From JBDHZK01 sp039811865 (GTDB taxonomy: Bacteria; Actinomycetota; Actinomycetes; Propionibacteriales; Propionibacteriaceae): 49,988 nt of DNA. Below the pieces are notes generated by a model. It did not search any database and had not been told where the DNA came from. It saw nothing but the letters and a program-made list of their open reading frames with translations. The stretch covers positions 1-49,988 of the forward strand of contig JBDHZK010000004.1 of assembly GCA_039811865.1 (NCBI GenBank), written 5' to 3'. Positions 26,258 through 34,514 of this stretch are shown piece by piece (positions within the stretch are counted from its first letter, which is position 1; every line of letters starts with the position of its first letter). Both the position numbers and the translations under genes were made by a program.

Positions 26258-27010
26258 ATGACAAGTCCAGGGCGTGGGCCGTTCCCAGCGGAGGCGTTGG
26301 AATGGGCCCTACCCGCGGCCGGCTCGACGCTGCTCACCCTCGGTGCGCCGGCACCCTCGCTGGCGCGGTTGCTGGGAGAGGCACACCCCCTGACGGTCGT
26401 GGACAAGCGCACCGGACCGCTGCAGCGGATCGCTCCGGCCGTCCCTGCGAGGCTGGTGGCCGCTCAAGCCGAGTCGTTGCCCTTCGTCTCGGCAAACTTC
26501 GACGCCGTCTTGGTGAACCAGAACTTGCATCGCTTCGCACCCGGACTGGCACTGGCCGAGATCGCTCGCGTGCTCCGTCCCGGAGGGCGCCTCGCCGTGC
26601 TTTACACGGTGCGAGACGACTCCGTGCCCTGGGTCAAGCGGCTGATCAACATCATGCGGGGCGCCAACGCCGAGGCGATGCGGGGCGCCTACGGCATGGA
26701 GTCCATCTCGGTGGTCGAGGACTGCCGGTACTACCCGACGCTGGAGAGCCGCGACTTCCGCATGTGGGTTCCGGTTACGCGCCCGGAGTTGCTGCGCATG
26801 GTCTCGGCCGATCGCGCCGTCCAGGACCTGCCGGCGGAGGCCCGGCAGCGCCTCATTGACGATGTTGCGCTGCTCTACGACAACTCGGCCCGCCCGCCGG
26901 AGCCATTGCTGCTGCCCTATCGGATCCGCGCCTGGCGTACTCAGGTCGATCACGATGAGTTGACCGCCCCAATCACCGCCCTTGACGAAGGGCTCGCAAT
27001 CAGCCTTTGA
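26258..27010 (+). CDS. Class I SAM-dependent methyltransferase
   Basis: A 250-residue methyltransferase of the Methyltransf_11 type. The ATG at 26258 lies 7 nt after TACGAT (26245-26250), indicating a leaderless message. Motifs are LLTLGAPAPSLARLL (weakened glycine loop), VVDKRTG, AQAESLPFVSANFDAVLVNQNLHRF, and EIARVLRPGGRLAVLYTVRD. The SAM-loop glycines are reduced compared with GxGxG, so activity is not certain. It is divergent from ssd. The substrate is unknown. Confidence 0.82.
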   Translation: MTSPGRGPFPAEALEWALPAAGSTLLTLGAPAPSLARLLGEAHPLTVVDKRTGPLQRIAPAVPARLVAAQAESLPFVSANFDAVLVNQNLHRFAPGLALAEIARVLRPGGRLAVLYTVRDDSVPWVKRLINIMRGANAEAMRGAYGMESISVVEDCRYYPTLESRDFRMWVPVTRPELLRMVSADRAVQDLPAEARQRLIDDVALLYDNSARPPEPLLLPYRIRAWRTQVDHDELTAPITALDEGLAISL

Positions 27011-27080
27011 TCGGCGTTGGAGCCATTAGGCTCTGGCTGAGCGCCCGCGGGCAGCGGACGCCTGACAAGGGAGTATTGCC

Positions 27081-27548
27081 ATGGCTGTCGTCCCCAACAT
27101 CAACGATGTCGTGAAAGAGATCTCCGACGACATCAAGACCATGGTCCAGGGGCACATCGAACTCGCCAAGGCCGAGATCGTACCCCAGGCCAAGAAGGTA
27201 GGCATCGGCGCCGGTCTCCTCGGCGGTGCCGGGTACTTCGGCCTCAACGCCGCGACCCTGCTCTACGTGGCCGCGTCCCTGGGCATCGGAGTCCTGTTCG
27301 GCGGGACGGTCGGCGGGGTCGCACTCGGGTTCCTGATCGTCGCCGTCGCGCTCCTGCTGTTCGCCGGACTCCTCGCCCTGATCGGCAAGGGCAACGTCGA
27401 GGCGGCCAAGAACCTGAAGCCCGAGCGCACCATCGCCGAGGCGGAGTTCACCGTCGCCGAGGTCAAGGGCGCCATCGAGCGGGGCAAGGCTTCAGTCCCC
27501 GCCACCGTGATGGACCCGCCAAGGGAATGGCCCAAGCTCACCGCCTGA
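27081..27548 (+). CDS. Actinobacterial holin-X family membrane protein
   Basis: A 155-residue protein. The N-terminal amphipathic helix (INDVVKEISDDIKTMVQGHIELAKAEI) is followed by two membrane helices (about 48-70 and 73-100) and a soluble C-terminal tail. This is the phage-holin superfamily III / DUF1469 pattern found in non-phage chromosomal loci; there is no phage context here. AAGGGAG precedes the ATG. A strong terminator follows, so it is a single-gene unit. Confidence 0.85.
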   Translation: MAVVPNINDVVKEISDDIKTMVQGHIELAKAEIVPQAKKVGIGAGLLGGAGYFGLNAATLLYVAASLGIGVLFGGTVGGVALGFLIVAVALLLFAGLLALIGKGNVEAAKNLKPERTIAEAEFTVAEVKGAIERGKASVPATVMDPPREWPKLTA

Positions 27549-27558
27549 GCCGCTTTCG

Positions 27559-27593
27559 AACCCCGCCCGACCGAAGCCGGGCGGGGTTTGTTT
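27559..27593 (+). terminator. Rho-independent terminator after the holin-X gene
   Basis: Perfect 11-bp arms AACCCCGCCCG (27559-27569) and its complement (27578-27588), an 8-nt loop and a TTTGTTT tail. It starts 11 nt after the stop. It is the best terminator in the window. Confidence 0.88.
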
Positions 27594-27687
27594 CGCTGTG
27601 GCCCGCACAAGACTGACCCCGAGGGGGGTGCGTTCGGGGGCCCTTCGCCCGATCGGCCGCCTCGGCATCGATCCTGTGCGTGCGGGG

Positions 27688-29397
27688 TCAGTCGGGCTGG
27701 GTTGCGTTGAGCCGATGGACGCGCGACTCCCAGCCCGCCAGGACGCCAGGGTCGGCGGCGGCGTGGGTGCCCAAAACGAGGTCGGCCCCCGCTTGGTCGG
27801 GTAGCCCATCGGGCAGTTCCACCGGTTCGGACGACCAGTTCGCCAGCACGAGCCACACCTGATCGCCGAGGGACCGGGTGAAGGCGAACAGCCGCTCGTG
27901 TTCGGGCGCCAGCAGCGCGAAGCGACCCTCGCGGACGATCTCGTGATCGTGCCGCAACTGAATCAGCCGCCGGTAATGATGGAACACCGAACCAGGGTCG
28001 GATTCGGCGGCCGCCGCGTTGATCTGCCGGTAATTCGGATTCGTCGCCAGCCAGGGAGTTCCGGTGGTGAAACCGCCGTTCGCCGAGTCGTCCCACTGCA
28101 CGCCGGTGCGCGCGTTGTCGCGGCTCTTGGCCGACAGCGCGCGCAACAAAGGTTCGCTCGGTGCCCCGAAACCCGTAGCCAGAGCGTAGAAGTTGACCGA
28201 TTCGATGTCGCGATAGTCCTCGATCGAGGTGAAGTAGGCGTTCGTCATGCCAAGCTCTTCGCCCTGGTAGATGTACGGCGTCCCGCGCATCAGGTGCAGG
28301 GTCGTTCCCAGCGTCTTCGCCGAAGCCACCCGAAACTGCTCGGAGTCGTCCCCGAAGCGGGACACCACCCGCGGCTGGTCGTGGTTGTTCCAATAAAGGG
28401 AGTTCCAGCCGGCGTCGGCCAGGCCGACTTGCCAGCGAGCGAGGTTGGCTTTGAGGTCAGGCAGGTGCAGCGGCTTGACGTCCCACTTGGACGCCAGGTC
28501 GCCGGACCCCTGATCCAGGCTCATGTGCTCGAACTGGAACACCATGCCCAACTCGCGGGAGTCGTCCGCGGTATATCGCCGCGCCTGGTCGACCGTCACC
28601 ATCGGCATCTCGCCGACGGTGAACAGATCGCGCTCGGTAATGCCGACCGCCGTGTTCATCTCCTTGAGGAACTCGTGCATCCGCGGCCCGTCGGTCACCA
28701 AGCTGGCGTCGTAGGAGAGCCCGTCTGGGCTGGTCACCGGACCATCCGCCAACGGCACCGTCTTGGACACGAAGTTGATCACGTCCATGCGGAAGCCGTC
28801 GACTCCGCGGTCGACCCACCAGTTCATCATCTGGTAGACCGCCTGCCGAACATCCGGGTTTTCCCAGTTGAGGTCCGGCTGCTTGCGGCTGAACAGGTGC
28901 AGGTAGTACTCGCCGGACGCCTCGTCGTACGCCCAGCCCGGACCGGAGAAGAACGAGCCCCAGTTGGTCGGCTCCGCGCCCGGAGTGCCACCCTCACCCC
29001 CGGGCCGCGGCGGCCGCCACCAGTACCAATCGCGCTTGCCGGAGGCGGGATCGCGCGACTCGACGAACCATGGATGCTCGTCGGAGGTGTGGTTGACGAC
29101 CAGGTCCATGACCAGCTTCATCCCACGCTCATGGGCACCGGCGATGAGCTCGTCCAGGTCGTTCAAGGTGCCGAACATGGGGTCGATGTCGGTGTAGTCG
29201 GCGATGTCGTAACCGTTGTCGTCCTGCGGTGAGCGGTAGACCGGCGAGAGCCAAAGGACGTCCACCCCGAGGCGACTCAGGTAGTCGAGGCGGCCGATGA
29301 TTCCGCGGAGGTCACCAAAGCCATCGCCATCGCTGTCGGCGAACGATCGCGGGTAGATCTGATAGACGACGGCGCTCTTCCACCACGGTGTGCTCAT
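27688..29397 (-). CDS. GH13 alpha-glucosidase / oligo-1,6-glucosidase
   Basis: A 569-residue cytoplasmic glycoside hydrolase hydrolysing short alpha-glucosides. The order of conserved regions is complete: DLVVNHTSDEHPWF, GFRMDVINF with nucleophile D205, general acid E263 (TVGEMP), and NNHDQPR with D340. FGDLRGIIGRLDYL and DNGYDI near the start are typical of the oligo-1,6-glucosidase subfamily. The ATG at 29397 follows CATGAT by 6 nt. It has no sugar transporter neighbours. An 18-bp palindrome lies upstream. Exact linkage preference cannot be set from sequence alone. Confidence 0.92.
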   Translation of the reverse strand: MSTPWWKSAVVYQIYPRSFADSDGDGFGDLRGIIGRLDYLSRLGVDVLWLSPVYRSPQDDNGYDIADYTDIDPMFGTLNDLDELIAGAHERGMKLVMDLVVNHTSDEHPWFVESRDPASGKRDWYWWRPPRPGGEGGTPGAEPTNWGSFFSGPGWAYDEASGEYYLHLFSRKQPDLNWENPDVRQAVYQMMNWWVDRGVDGFRMDVINFVSKTVPLADGPVTSPDGLSYDASLVTDGPRMHEFLKEMNTAVGITERDLFTVGEMPMVTVDQARRYTADDSRELGMVFQFEHMSLDQGSGDLASKWDVKPLHLPDLKANLARWQVGLADAGWNSLYWNNHDQPRVVSRFGDDSEQFRVASAKTLGTTLHLMRGTPYIYQGEELGMTNAYFTSIEDYRDIESVNFYALATGFGAPSEPLLRALSAKSRDNARTGVQWDDSANGGFTTGTPWLATNPNYRQINAAAAESDPGSVFHHYRRLIQLRHDHEIVREGRFALLAPEHERLFAFTRSLGDQVWLVLANWSSEPVELPDGLPDQAGADLVLGTHAAADPGVLAGWESRVHRLNATQPD

Positions 29398-29435
29398 GGC
29401 GCCATCATGCCGCCGCGTACACAAGGTGTGAATCC

Positions 29436-29453
29436 ACCCGGCATATGCCGGGT
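29436..29453. promoter_or_regulatory. Perfect 18-bp palindrome upstream of the alpha-glucosidase
   Basis: ACCCGGCATATGCCGGGT equals its own reverse complement. It lies 38 bp upstream of the glucosidase ATG and 28 bp past the Nudix stop. It could be an operator for a dimeric regulator or a hairpin ending the nth operon; the lack of a T-run and the even palindrome without a loop favour an operator. Confidence 0.45.
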
Positions 29454-29481
29454 CAATCAACAGCTAACGCGACCGGACCTG

Positions 29482-30123
29482 TCAGGGACGCCCGATCAGG
29501 AACCGCTCGGGGATCTCCGACTCCACACCGACGTCCCACGGCACCGACCAGCCCGCCAGGTCGAGGATGCCGTCGAGCAGATGCCCCGTGAAACCCCAGA
29601 TATACAGGTCACCGACGGTGAACGCCGGCCCACGGTATCCCCACGGATGGACGGCGGTGCTGCGCGCGTCCGGGCGCACCAGGTCGGCCACGGCGATCTC
29701 GTGCACGCCAGCGATCTCGCGCGGGTCCGCGGCGTGGATCGCCGATGGCCTGCGCCACCAACCCACCACAGTTGCCACGTCGAACCCGCTCGCCGCGACG
29801 TGCGCCCCCGGCACGCAACCCAGGACGCGCACGCCGGTTGGATCCAGACCGATCTCCTCCTGGGCCTCGCGCAGGGCCGCGGCGACGACCGTGCCGTCGT
29901 TCGGCTCGATGGCGCCACCTGGAAAGGCGATCTGACCGGCATGGCGGCGCAGCGTCGTCGACTTCTCCACGAACACGATCCGCGGACCGCCGGCGAGCGT
30001 GTCGACCAGGACGAGCACCGCCGCGGGACGGCCCTGCCTCGCGGGCCGTCCGGTGACCAGCGCGGCCGTCGCGGGGCCGTCGGCAAGCCCACGGCGTAAC
30101 TGATCGAGGACTGCCGGGAGCAT
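29482..30123 (-). CDS. Nudix hydrolase, CoA pyrophosphatase-like
   Basis: A 213-residue enzyme expected to cleave CoA or similar nucleotide pyrophosphates. The CoA-type signature LRRHAGQIAFPGG precedes a full Nudix box (G-x5-E-x7-REAQEEIGL, residues about 75-97). The ATG at 30123 overlaps the tlpA stop by one base. It is the third gene of nth-tlpA-Nudix, matching Rv3674c-Rv3672c. The acid-resistance protease gene marP, which follows in M. tuberculosis, is absent here. Confidence 0.92.
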   Translation of the reverse strand: MLPAVLDQLRRGLADGPATAALVTGRPARQGRPAAVLVLVDTLAGGPRIVFVEKSTTLRRHAGQIAFPGGAIEPNDGTVVAAALREAQEEIGLDPTGVRVLGCVPGAHVAASGFDVATVVGWWRRPSAIHAADPREIAGVHEIAVADLVRPDARSTAVHPWGYRGPAFTVGDLYIWGFTGHLLDGILDLAGWSVPWDVGVESEIPERFLIGRP

Positions 30124-30755
30124 CAGACCTTGACCCCGAGGTAGCGCGCCGTCAGGTCCTTGATCTGCTGCGTCGACCCGAACGCGCCCACGTGCCGATG
30201 GACGACCACGCCCTCGGCGTCCACGAAGAACGTCATCGGCGCCCCCGCGATTCGCAGGGCCGGGCCGATGGCCCGCCCCTGGTCGACGATCTGCGGGTAC
30301 TTCCAACCCACGAGCTTGGCGAACTCGATCGCGTAGTCGGGACGCGGGTCGACATAGTCGATGCCCAGCATGAGCACCTTGCCGCCGGCCGCCTTCGAAT
30401 ACTCGGCCAAGAACGGCGATTCGTAGCGGCAGGGGCCGCACCACTGCGCCCAAACGTTGATCACCATCGGACGCCCGCGCAGCCCCGCGAGCCGCACCCG
30501 GCTGTCAGCTCCCATGCATTCCAGCGTCACGTCGGGCAGGCCGTCCGCTCGTGCCGCGACCGTGGCGTCGGACTTGGGACAGTCGGCAATGCCGGCGTCC
30601 CGGCGTGCCTGCAGCCACTTCGCGGTGGATCCGGCCGGGGTGTATTCGTCGGACGAACCCGCCCGCGGCGTCGGCCCGCTGGGCGAGCCGGCGCACCCAG
30701 CCAGGGCCAGGGCAATCGCCGCGATTCCCCCCGCCAACCGCACAACGGGCTTCAT
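30123..30755 (-). CDS. TlpA-like thioredoxin-fold lipoprotein
   Basis: A 210-residue exported thiol-disulfide protein. The signal peptide ends at lipobox LALAGC (C21), followed by a flexible Gly/Ser/Pro stretch. The thioredoxin fold has the active site WCGPC (WAQWCGPCRYE) and the cis-proline motif GAPMTFFVD. The ATG at 30755 overlaps the nth stop (ATGA). It probably supports redox of envelope or cytochrome c-type proteins; a specific partner is not visible. Confidence 0.92.
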   Translation of the reverse strand: MKPVVRLAGGIAAIALALAGCAGSPSGPTPRAGSSDEYTPAGSTAKWLQARRDAGIADCPKSDATVAARADGLPDVTLECMGADSRVRLAGLRGRPMVINVWAQWCGPCRYESPFLAEYSKAAGGKVLMLGIDYVDPRPDYAIEFAKLVGWKYPQIVDQGRAIGPALRIAGAPMTFFVDAEGVVVHRHVGAFGSTQQIKDLTARYLGVKV

Positions 30756-31456
30756 CCGCGCGGCTCCCGGACGAGCTTGGCCGCCACCACCGGGTCCGTC
30801 GGGCCCTCCCCGAATGACGGGCACAGCCGGGCCAGCGGACACACTCCGCAGGCCGGGTTGCGGGCGTGGCAGCGTCGCCGCCCGTGCCAAATGACGTTGT
30901 GTGACAGCTGCGTCCAATCACGTTTGAGGAACAGTTCCCCGACCTCGCGTTCGACATCGTCGGGCTTGGTTGCCTCCGTCCAACCGAAGCGGCGGGTCAG
31001 GCGCAGGAAGTGCGTGTCCGGGGTGATGCCGGGCACCTCGAAGGCGTTGCCGAGGACGACGTTGGCCGTCTTGCGGCCCACGCCGGGCAGAGTCACCAGG
31101 TCTTTCAAAGTGCCCGGAACAACGCCGTGGTAGCGCTCCACCAGCGCGGCACCGAGCCGGATCAGGTGCTCCGATTTGGCCCGGAAGAAGCCGGTGGGAT
31201 GGATCAGCGCTTCCAGATCGGCGCGATCGGCGCCGGCGTAGGCCGCCGCGTCGGGGTATTTGGCGAAGAGGGCGGGGGTGACCAGGTTGACCCGCTTGTC
31301 AGTGGACTGCGCCGACAAGATCGTGGCGACCAACAACTCCAGCGCATTGGTGAAGTCGAGTTCGATCCGCGCCTGCGGATACAACTCGCCCAGGATGCGG
31401 TTCATGGCCCGCGCGCGCCGAACCAGCGCGGTCCGGCTGCGGTCGGGGATGGGCAC
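30752..31456 (-). CDS. nth: Endonuclease III
   Basis: A DNA glycosylase/AP lyase for oxidised pyrimidines, 234 residues. It has the helix-hairpin-helix LPGVGRKTANVVLG with catalytic lysine, the aspartate in TPDTHFLRL, and a C-terminal [4Fe-4S] loop C-x6-C-x2-C-x5-C (CHARNPACGVCPLARLC). The GTG at 31456 lies 6 nt after TAGGCT, so the operon is probably leaderless. Confidence 0.96.
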   Translation of the reverse strand: MPIPDRSRTALVRRARAMNRILGELYPQARIELDFTNALELLVATILSAQSTDKRVNLVTPALFAKYPDAAAYAGADRADLEALIHPTGFFRAKSEHLIRLGAALVERYHGVVPGTLKDLVTLPGVGRKTANVVLGNAFEVPGITPDTHFLRLTRRFGWTEATKPDDVEREVGELFLKRDWTQLSHNVIWHGRRRCHARNPACGVCPLARLCPSFGEGPTDPVVAAKLVREPRG

Positions 31457-31492
31457 GGCGGTAGCCTACCCAGCGCCGCGGACACGTCAGCG

Positions 31493-32461
31493 TCAAGCCG
31501 AAGGTGGCTCGTCCCGCAAGTCGTCCAGGACACTGCGCGCCACCCGCTGGTCGGTGACCAGCACGCGGCACAACCCGGAGTGCAGCGCCGCCCGGGCCAC
31601 CGGCACCTTCTCATCGCCGGCCGCCACCGCGATGGACGCCTTCGACCGGCGCAGATCCTCCAGCGACAGCCCGATCGTGCGTCGCTCCAGGTCGGGATCC
31701 ACCGCCTCACCCTCGGCGTTGACGAACCGCGCGAAGACGTCGCCGACAGCACCCCGGCGGCGCAGCGACTCGACGTCTCGCGGACTGAGGTAGCCGGTCG
31801 CCACGAGCACGGACGACGGCATCAGGGCGCCCAAGGAGAACACCACCGCGTCCGCACCGCGAGCTAGGTCGAGGACGCGCCTGATGGCCGCGTCAGCCGA
31901 CAGCGCCGCACCCAACTGCGCGGTTTCGACGATCGCGGGCGCGGGCAGATGCACCGCCGTCCCAACGCCCTGGCGGGCCAGCTCCGAGACGACCGACGCG
32001 CTCGCCGAACGTCCGGTACGGCTCAGCCCACCGTTCGCCTGGACGACCACGACGCCTCGCGTCCACCCCGGGGGGATCTGCTCGACCAGGTCGTCCAAAG
32101 TCTGCCCCCAGGAGACGGCGAGGGTGCGCGGCTGGGGGCGGATGTCGGCCAGATACTCGGCCGCGGCCGCGGCCACCTGGCGCCGACGGCCCTCTGGACT
32201 CTCCACGGCCGGGACGACCACCGCGTCCTCAAGCCCGAAGCGGTGCCGCAGCGCCTCCTCCTCCAGGTGGCAACGGGCGCGCGGGTGCACGATCTCGATG
32301 CGGACGATGCCGGTTTGGCGCGCCTCCTCCAACAGGCGTCCGACCTTCCAGCGGGTGACATGCACCCGGGCGGCGATCTCTGCCTGGGTCAGCCCCTGCT
32401 CGTAGTAGAGCTGTGCGACCCGCAACAGGGTCCGGTCGGCGACGGGGTCGGTCCGCGGCAT
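31493..32461 (-). CDS. SorC/DeoR-family sugar-responsive transcription regulator
   Basis: A 322-residue regulator. An N-terminal winged helix-turn-helix (about 20-45, LTQAEIAARVHVTRWKVGRLLEEAR) is followed by a sugar-phosphate-binding domain (about 60-315) with VSWGQTLDDLVEQIP and ALMPSSVLVATGYLS, typical of the SorC/CggR type. The ATG directly follows the alcohol dehydrogenase stop (no gap), so it probably controls that gene. The inducer is unknown, likely a sugar or polyol phosphate. Confidence 0.9.
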   Translation of the reverse strand: MPRTDPVADRTLLRVAQLYYEQGLTQAEIAARVHVTRWKVGRLLEEARQTGIVRIEIVHPRARCHLEEEALRHRFGLEDAVVVPAVESPEGRRRQVAAAAAEYLADIRPQPRTLAVSWGQTLDDLVEQIPPGWTRGVVVVQANGGLSRTGRSASASVVSELARQGVGTAVHLPAPAIVETAQLGAALSADAAIRRVLDLARGADAVVFSLGALMPSSVLVATGYLSPRDVESLRRRGAVGDVFARFVNAEGEAVDPDLERRTIGLSLEDLRRSKASIAVAAGDEKVPVARAALHSGLCRVLVTDQRVARSVLDDLRDEPPSA

Positions 32462-33505
32462 TCAGCCCAGCTCCGGGAGGAACAAGACCTTCGAGCTGTG
32501 GATCGTCCGGTCCCCCATCGCCTTGATGGTCTGCGCCACCTTCGACAGGGGCAACTCGTGCGTGATCATGAACTCCCACTTCAAGGCGCCGGAGTGCATC
32601 ATCGCTACCGACGTCGTCCATTCGGCGCCCGGGAAGGGTGCCGAGAACGAGTTCCAGGCGCCGATGAGGTTGATCTCCAGCCGCATGAAGCGCGCCCAGT
32701 TGGCGTCGGAGATCCGGACGTCGGCGTTGGGGATCCCGATGAAGACCGCGTCGCCATGCCTGGCCGTGATCCCGACCGCCTGGTCCTCGGCGGCCGGGTG
32801 TCCGGAGCACTCGATCACGACGTCGAAGCCGCGTCCGCAGATGGCTGCCACCTCGGCCGGGGCGACGCCGTTGTCGGCCCCGGCCAAGGTGGCAAGTCGA
32901 AGCTTGTCCGGGCTGACGTCGATCGCCACCACCTCGGTGGCACCGGCGAGCCTCGCCCACTGGATGGCGAAGAGCCCGATCGGACCACCGCCGCCGATGA
33001 CGGCCACGCGGTGCCCGTGGCGCAGCTTGGTGCGCCAGATGGCGTGCAAGGCGATGGCCGCCGGATCAACCATGGCGGCCGCACGCGGGTCCAGGTCGGC
33101 CGGCACTTTGAGCAGCAGCTTCGCCGGCCCGGCGACGTACTCGGCGTATGCGCCGTGACGGCGCGATCCGTAGTAGTCGTAGTCCTCGCAGAGGCTGTAG
33201 TGGCCCTGCACACACGGCGGGCACTGACCGCACGGGATCATCGGCGGGACGGTGACCAGGTCGCCGACCGCAACCTCGGTAACCCCGGGGCCGAGTTCAC
33301 TCACCCAGGCCGAGAACTCGTGACCACAAACCAAAGGGAGCTTCCAGGCCCCTTTCTTGAGCATGCGCGCAAGATCTGATCCGCAGACCCCGCAGGCGGC
33401 AACCTTGAGCAGCACCTCGCCGTTGCCCGGCACAGGGACGGCGGTCTCGACCAGTTCGATGTCTCCTGGCGCGTTGAGCATGACGGCACGCATCGTCGCG
33501 TTCAT
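32462..33505 (-). CDS. Zinc-dependent alcohol/polyol dehydrogenase (MDR family)
   Basis: A 347-residue NAD(P)-dependent medium-chain dehydrogenase. The ATG at 33505 has AGAGGGG upstream. The catalytic zinc ligands are Cys in CGVCGSD and His in GHEF. The structural zinc site has four cysteines in CGQCPPCVQGHYSLC. The NAD loop is GGGGPIGL. It resembles sorbitol, threonine or galactitol-1-phosphate dehydrogenases. With a SorC regulator, a polyol or its phosphate is the best guess, but no transporter or kinase accompanies it. Confidence 0.9.
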   Translation of the reverse strand: MNATMRAVMLNAPGDIELVETAVPVPGNGEVLLKVAACGVCGSDLARMLKKGAWKLPLVCGHEFSAWVSELGPGVTEVAVGDLVTVPPMIPCGQCPPCVQGHYSLCEDYDYYGSRRHGAYAEYVAGPAKLLLKVPADLDPRAAAMVDPAAIALHAIWRTKLRHGHRVAVIGGGGPIGLFAIQWARLAGATEVVAIDVSPDKLRLATLAGADNGVAPAEVAAICGRGFDVVIECSGHPAAEDQAVGITARHGDAVFIGIPNADVRISDANWARFMRLEINLIGAWNSFSAPFPGAEWTTSVAMMHSGALKWEFMITHELPLSKVAQTIKAMGDRTIHSSKVLFLPELG

Positions 33506-33565
33506 CCGGCCACCCCTCTTTGAGTGCTCTTGAGCGCATGAGGTGGGCCAGCACATCGCCGGGCC

Positions 33566-33621
33566 TCACAACCCCATAATCACACAAAGTAGGGTATTTC
33601 TCACAAGCTTGCTGAGCAAGC
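33566..33621 (-). promoter_or_regulatory. AT-rich promoter/operator region of the dehydrogenase-SorC operon
   Basis: The stretch upstream of the dehydrogenase holds three TCACA repeats (starting 33566, 33580 and 33601) and a 15-nt palindrome, GCTTGCTGAGCAAGC (33607-33621). On the minus strand TTGTGA and GATTAT about 19 bp apart could serve as -35 and -10. It is a likely SorC operator area, by position only. Confidence 0.45.
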
Positions 33622-33662
33622 GCGCGGACCCCTGTGCTCGCATGAGCACACATCGACCCCGA

Positions 33663-34145
33663 CTAGTGCGTATTCGAGGCCCGGTCCGGGGCCACCTCCA
33701 CCACGAGCTCGAGTTCGACCGGAGCGTCTAGTGGCAAGGCGGCCACACCCACCGCGCTGCGCGCATGCCGACCCGACTCGCCGAAGACCAGGCCCAGCAA
33801 CTCGCTCGCCCCATTGGCCACCCCGGGTTGGCCGGTGAAGTCACGCGTGCTCGCCACGTAGACGACCACGCGGACGACCCGAGTGATCCGGTCCAAACCG
33901 CCGGCGACATCAGCCGCTGCCGCCAGCGCGTTGAGGACGGCGACGCGCGCGGCCTGCTTGGCCTCCTCGGGCGAAACCCGGTCGCCGACGCGACCCGTGG
34001 CCGTGAGGACGCCGCCGACCGTAGGCAACTGTCCCGAGGTGTAGACGAGGTCGCCCACGGCGACGGCCGGGACATAGGCCGCCAGCGGCTTCGCCACCGT
34101 TGGCAGCTCAAGCCCGAGTTCGGCCAAGCGTTGTGCGGCGCTCAC
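33663..34145 (-). CDS. RidA-family (YjgF/Rv3678c-like) protein
   Basis: A 160-residue RidA-like protein that may hydrolyse reactive enamines or imines. The GTG at 34145 overlaps the DUF4177 stop (GTGA). It contains VGDLVYTSGQLP, NALAAAADVAGGLDRITRVVRVVVYVAS and RSAVGVAALPLDAPVELELVVEV. The C-terminal core motif of true RidA is replaced by SAVGVAALP, where the catalytic arginine precedes it (ARSAVGV). It is the conserved partner of DUF4177. Confidence 0.9.
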   Translation of the reverse strand: MSAAQRLAELGLELPTVAKPLAAYVPAVAVGDLVYTSGQLPTVGGVLTATGRVGDRVSPEEAKQAARVAVLNALAAAADVAGGLDRITRVVRVVVYVASTRDFTGQPGVANGASELLGLVFGESGRHARSAVGVAALPLDAPVELELVVEVAPDRASNTH

Positions 34146-34306
34146 GCCTGATCCGGGATCGGCCGCTTGAGGTACGCCACCAGGTTCTGCGGGTTCATCC
34201 CGGGCACGATGGCCACCAGCTCCCAGCCCTCGGATCCCCACTGATCGAGGATCTGCTTCGTCGCGTGCACCAGCAGCGGCACAGTTACGTATTCCCACTT
34301 CGTCAT
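34142..34306 (-). CDS. Small DUF4177-type protein
   Basis: A 54-residue protein: MTKWEYVTVPLL, then ILDQWGSEGWELVAIVPG. This is the DUF4177 beta-alpha-beta pattern known from Rv3678A-type genes. The ATG at 34306 lies 7 nt after TAGGGT on the minus strand, i.e. leaderless, so the longer upstream frame is rejected. It is coupled to the RidA gene. Function is unknown. Confidence 0.85.
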   Translation of the reverse strand: MTKWEYVTVPLLVHATKQILDQWGSEGWELVAIVPGMNPQNLVAYLKRPIPDQA

Positions 34307-34514
34307 GAGCCAAACCCTAGTGTTCGTCGCCGCTCGGGCCACCCCCCAGTGCGCGCCCGTGGGATCGGCGGATTTGCGCTGTGCCGCCCGCAGCACCTGG
34401 CACTCAGAACCGCCCTGACCGCACCTGTCGAGCCATCCTCGACCCCCGGCCCCCCTCGTCTGGTCGCGCTCGGGCGTCCCTCGGGCGGGCAGAGCCACTG
34501 GCGATGGAAGGCCC

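Noticed and set aside
27081..27548. Phage remnant suggested by the holin-X protein
   Set aside because: This family is chromosomal in actinobacteria; no integrase, capsid or other phage gene or att site is seen.
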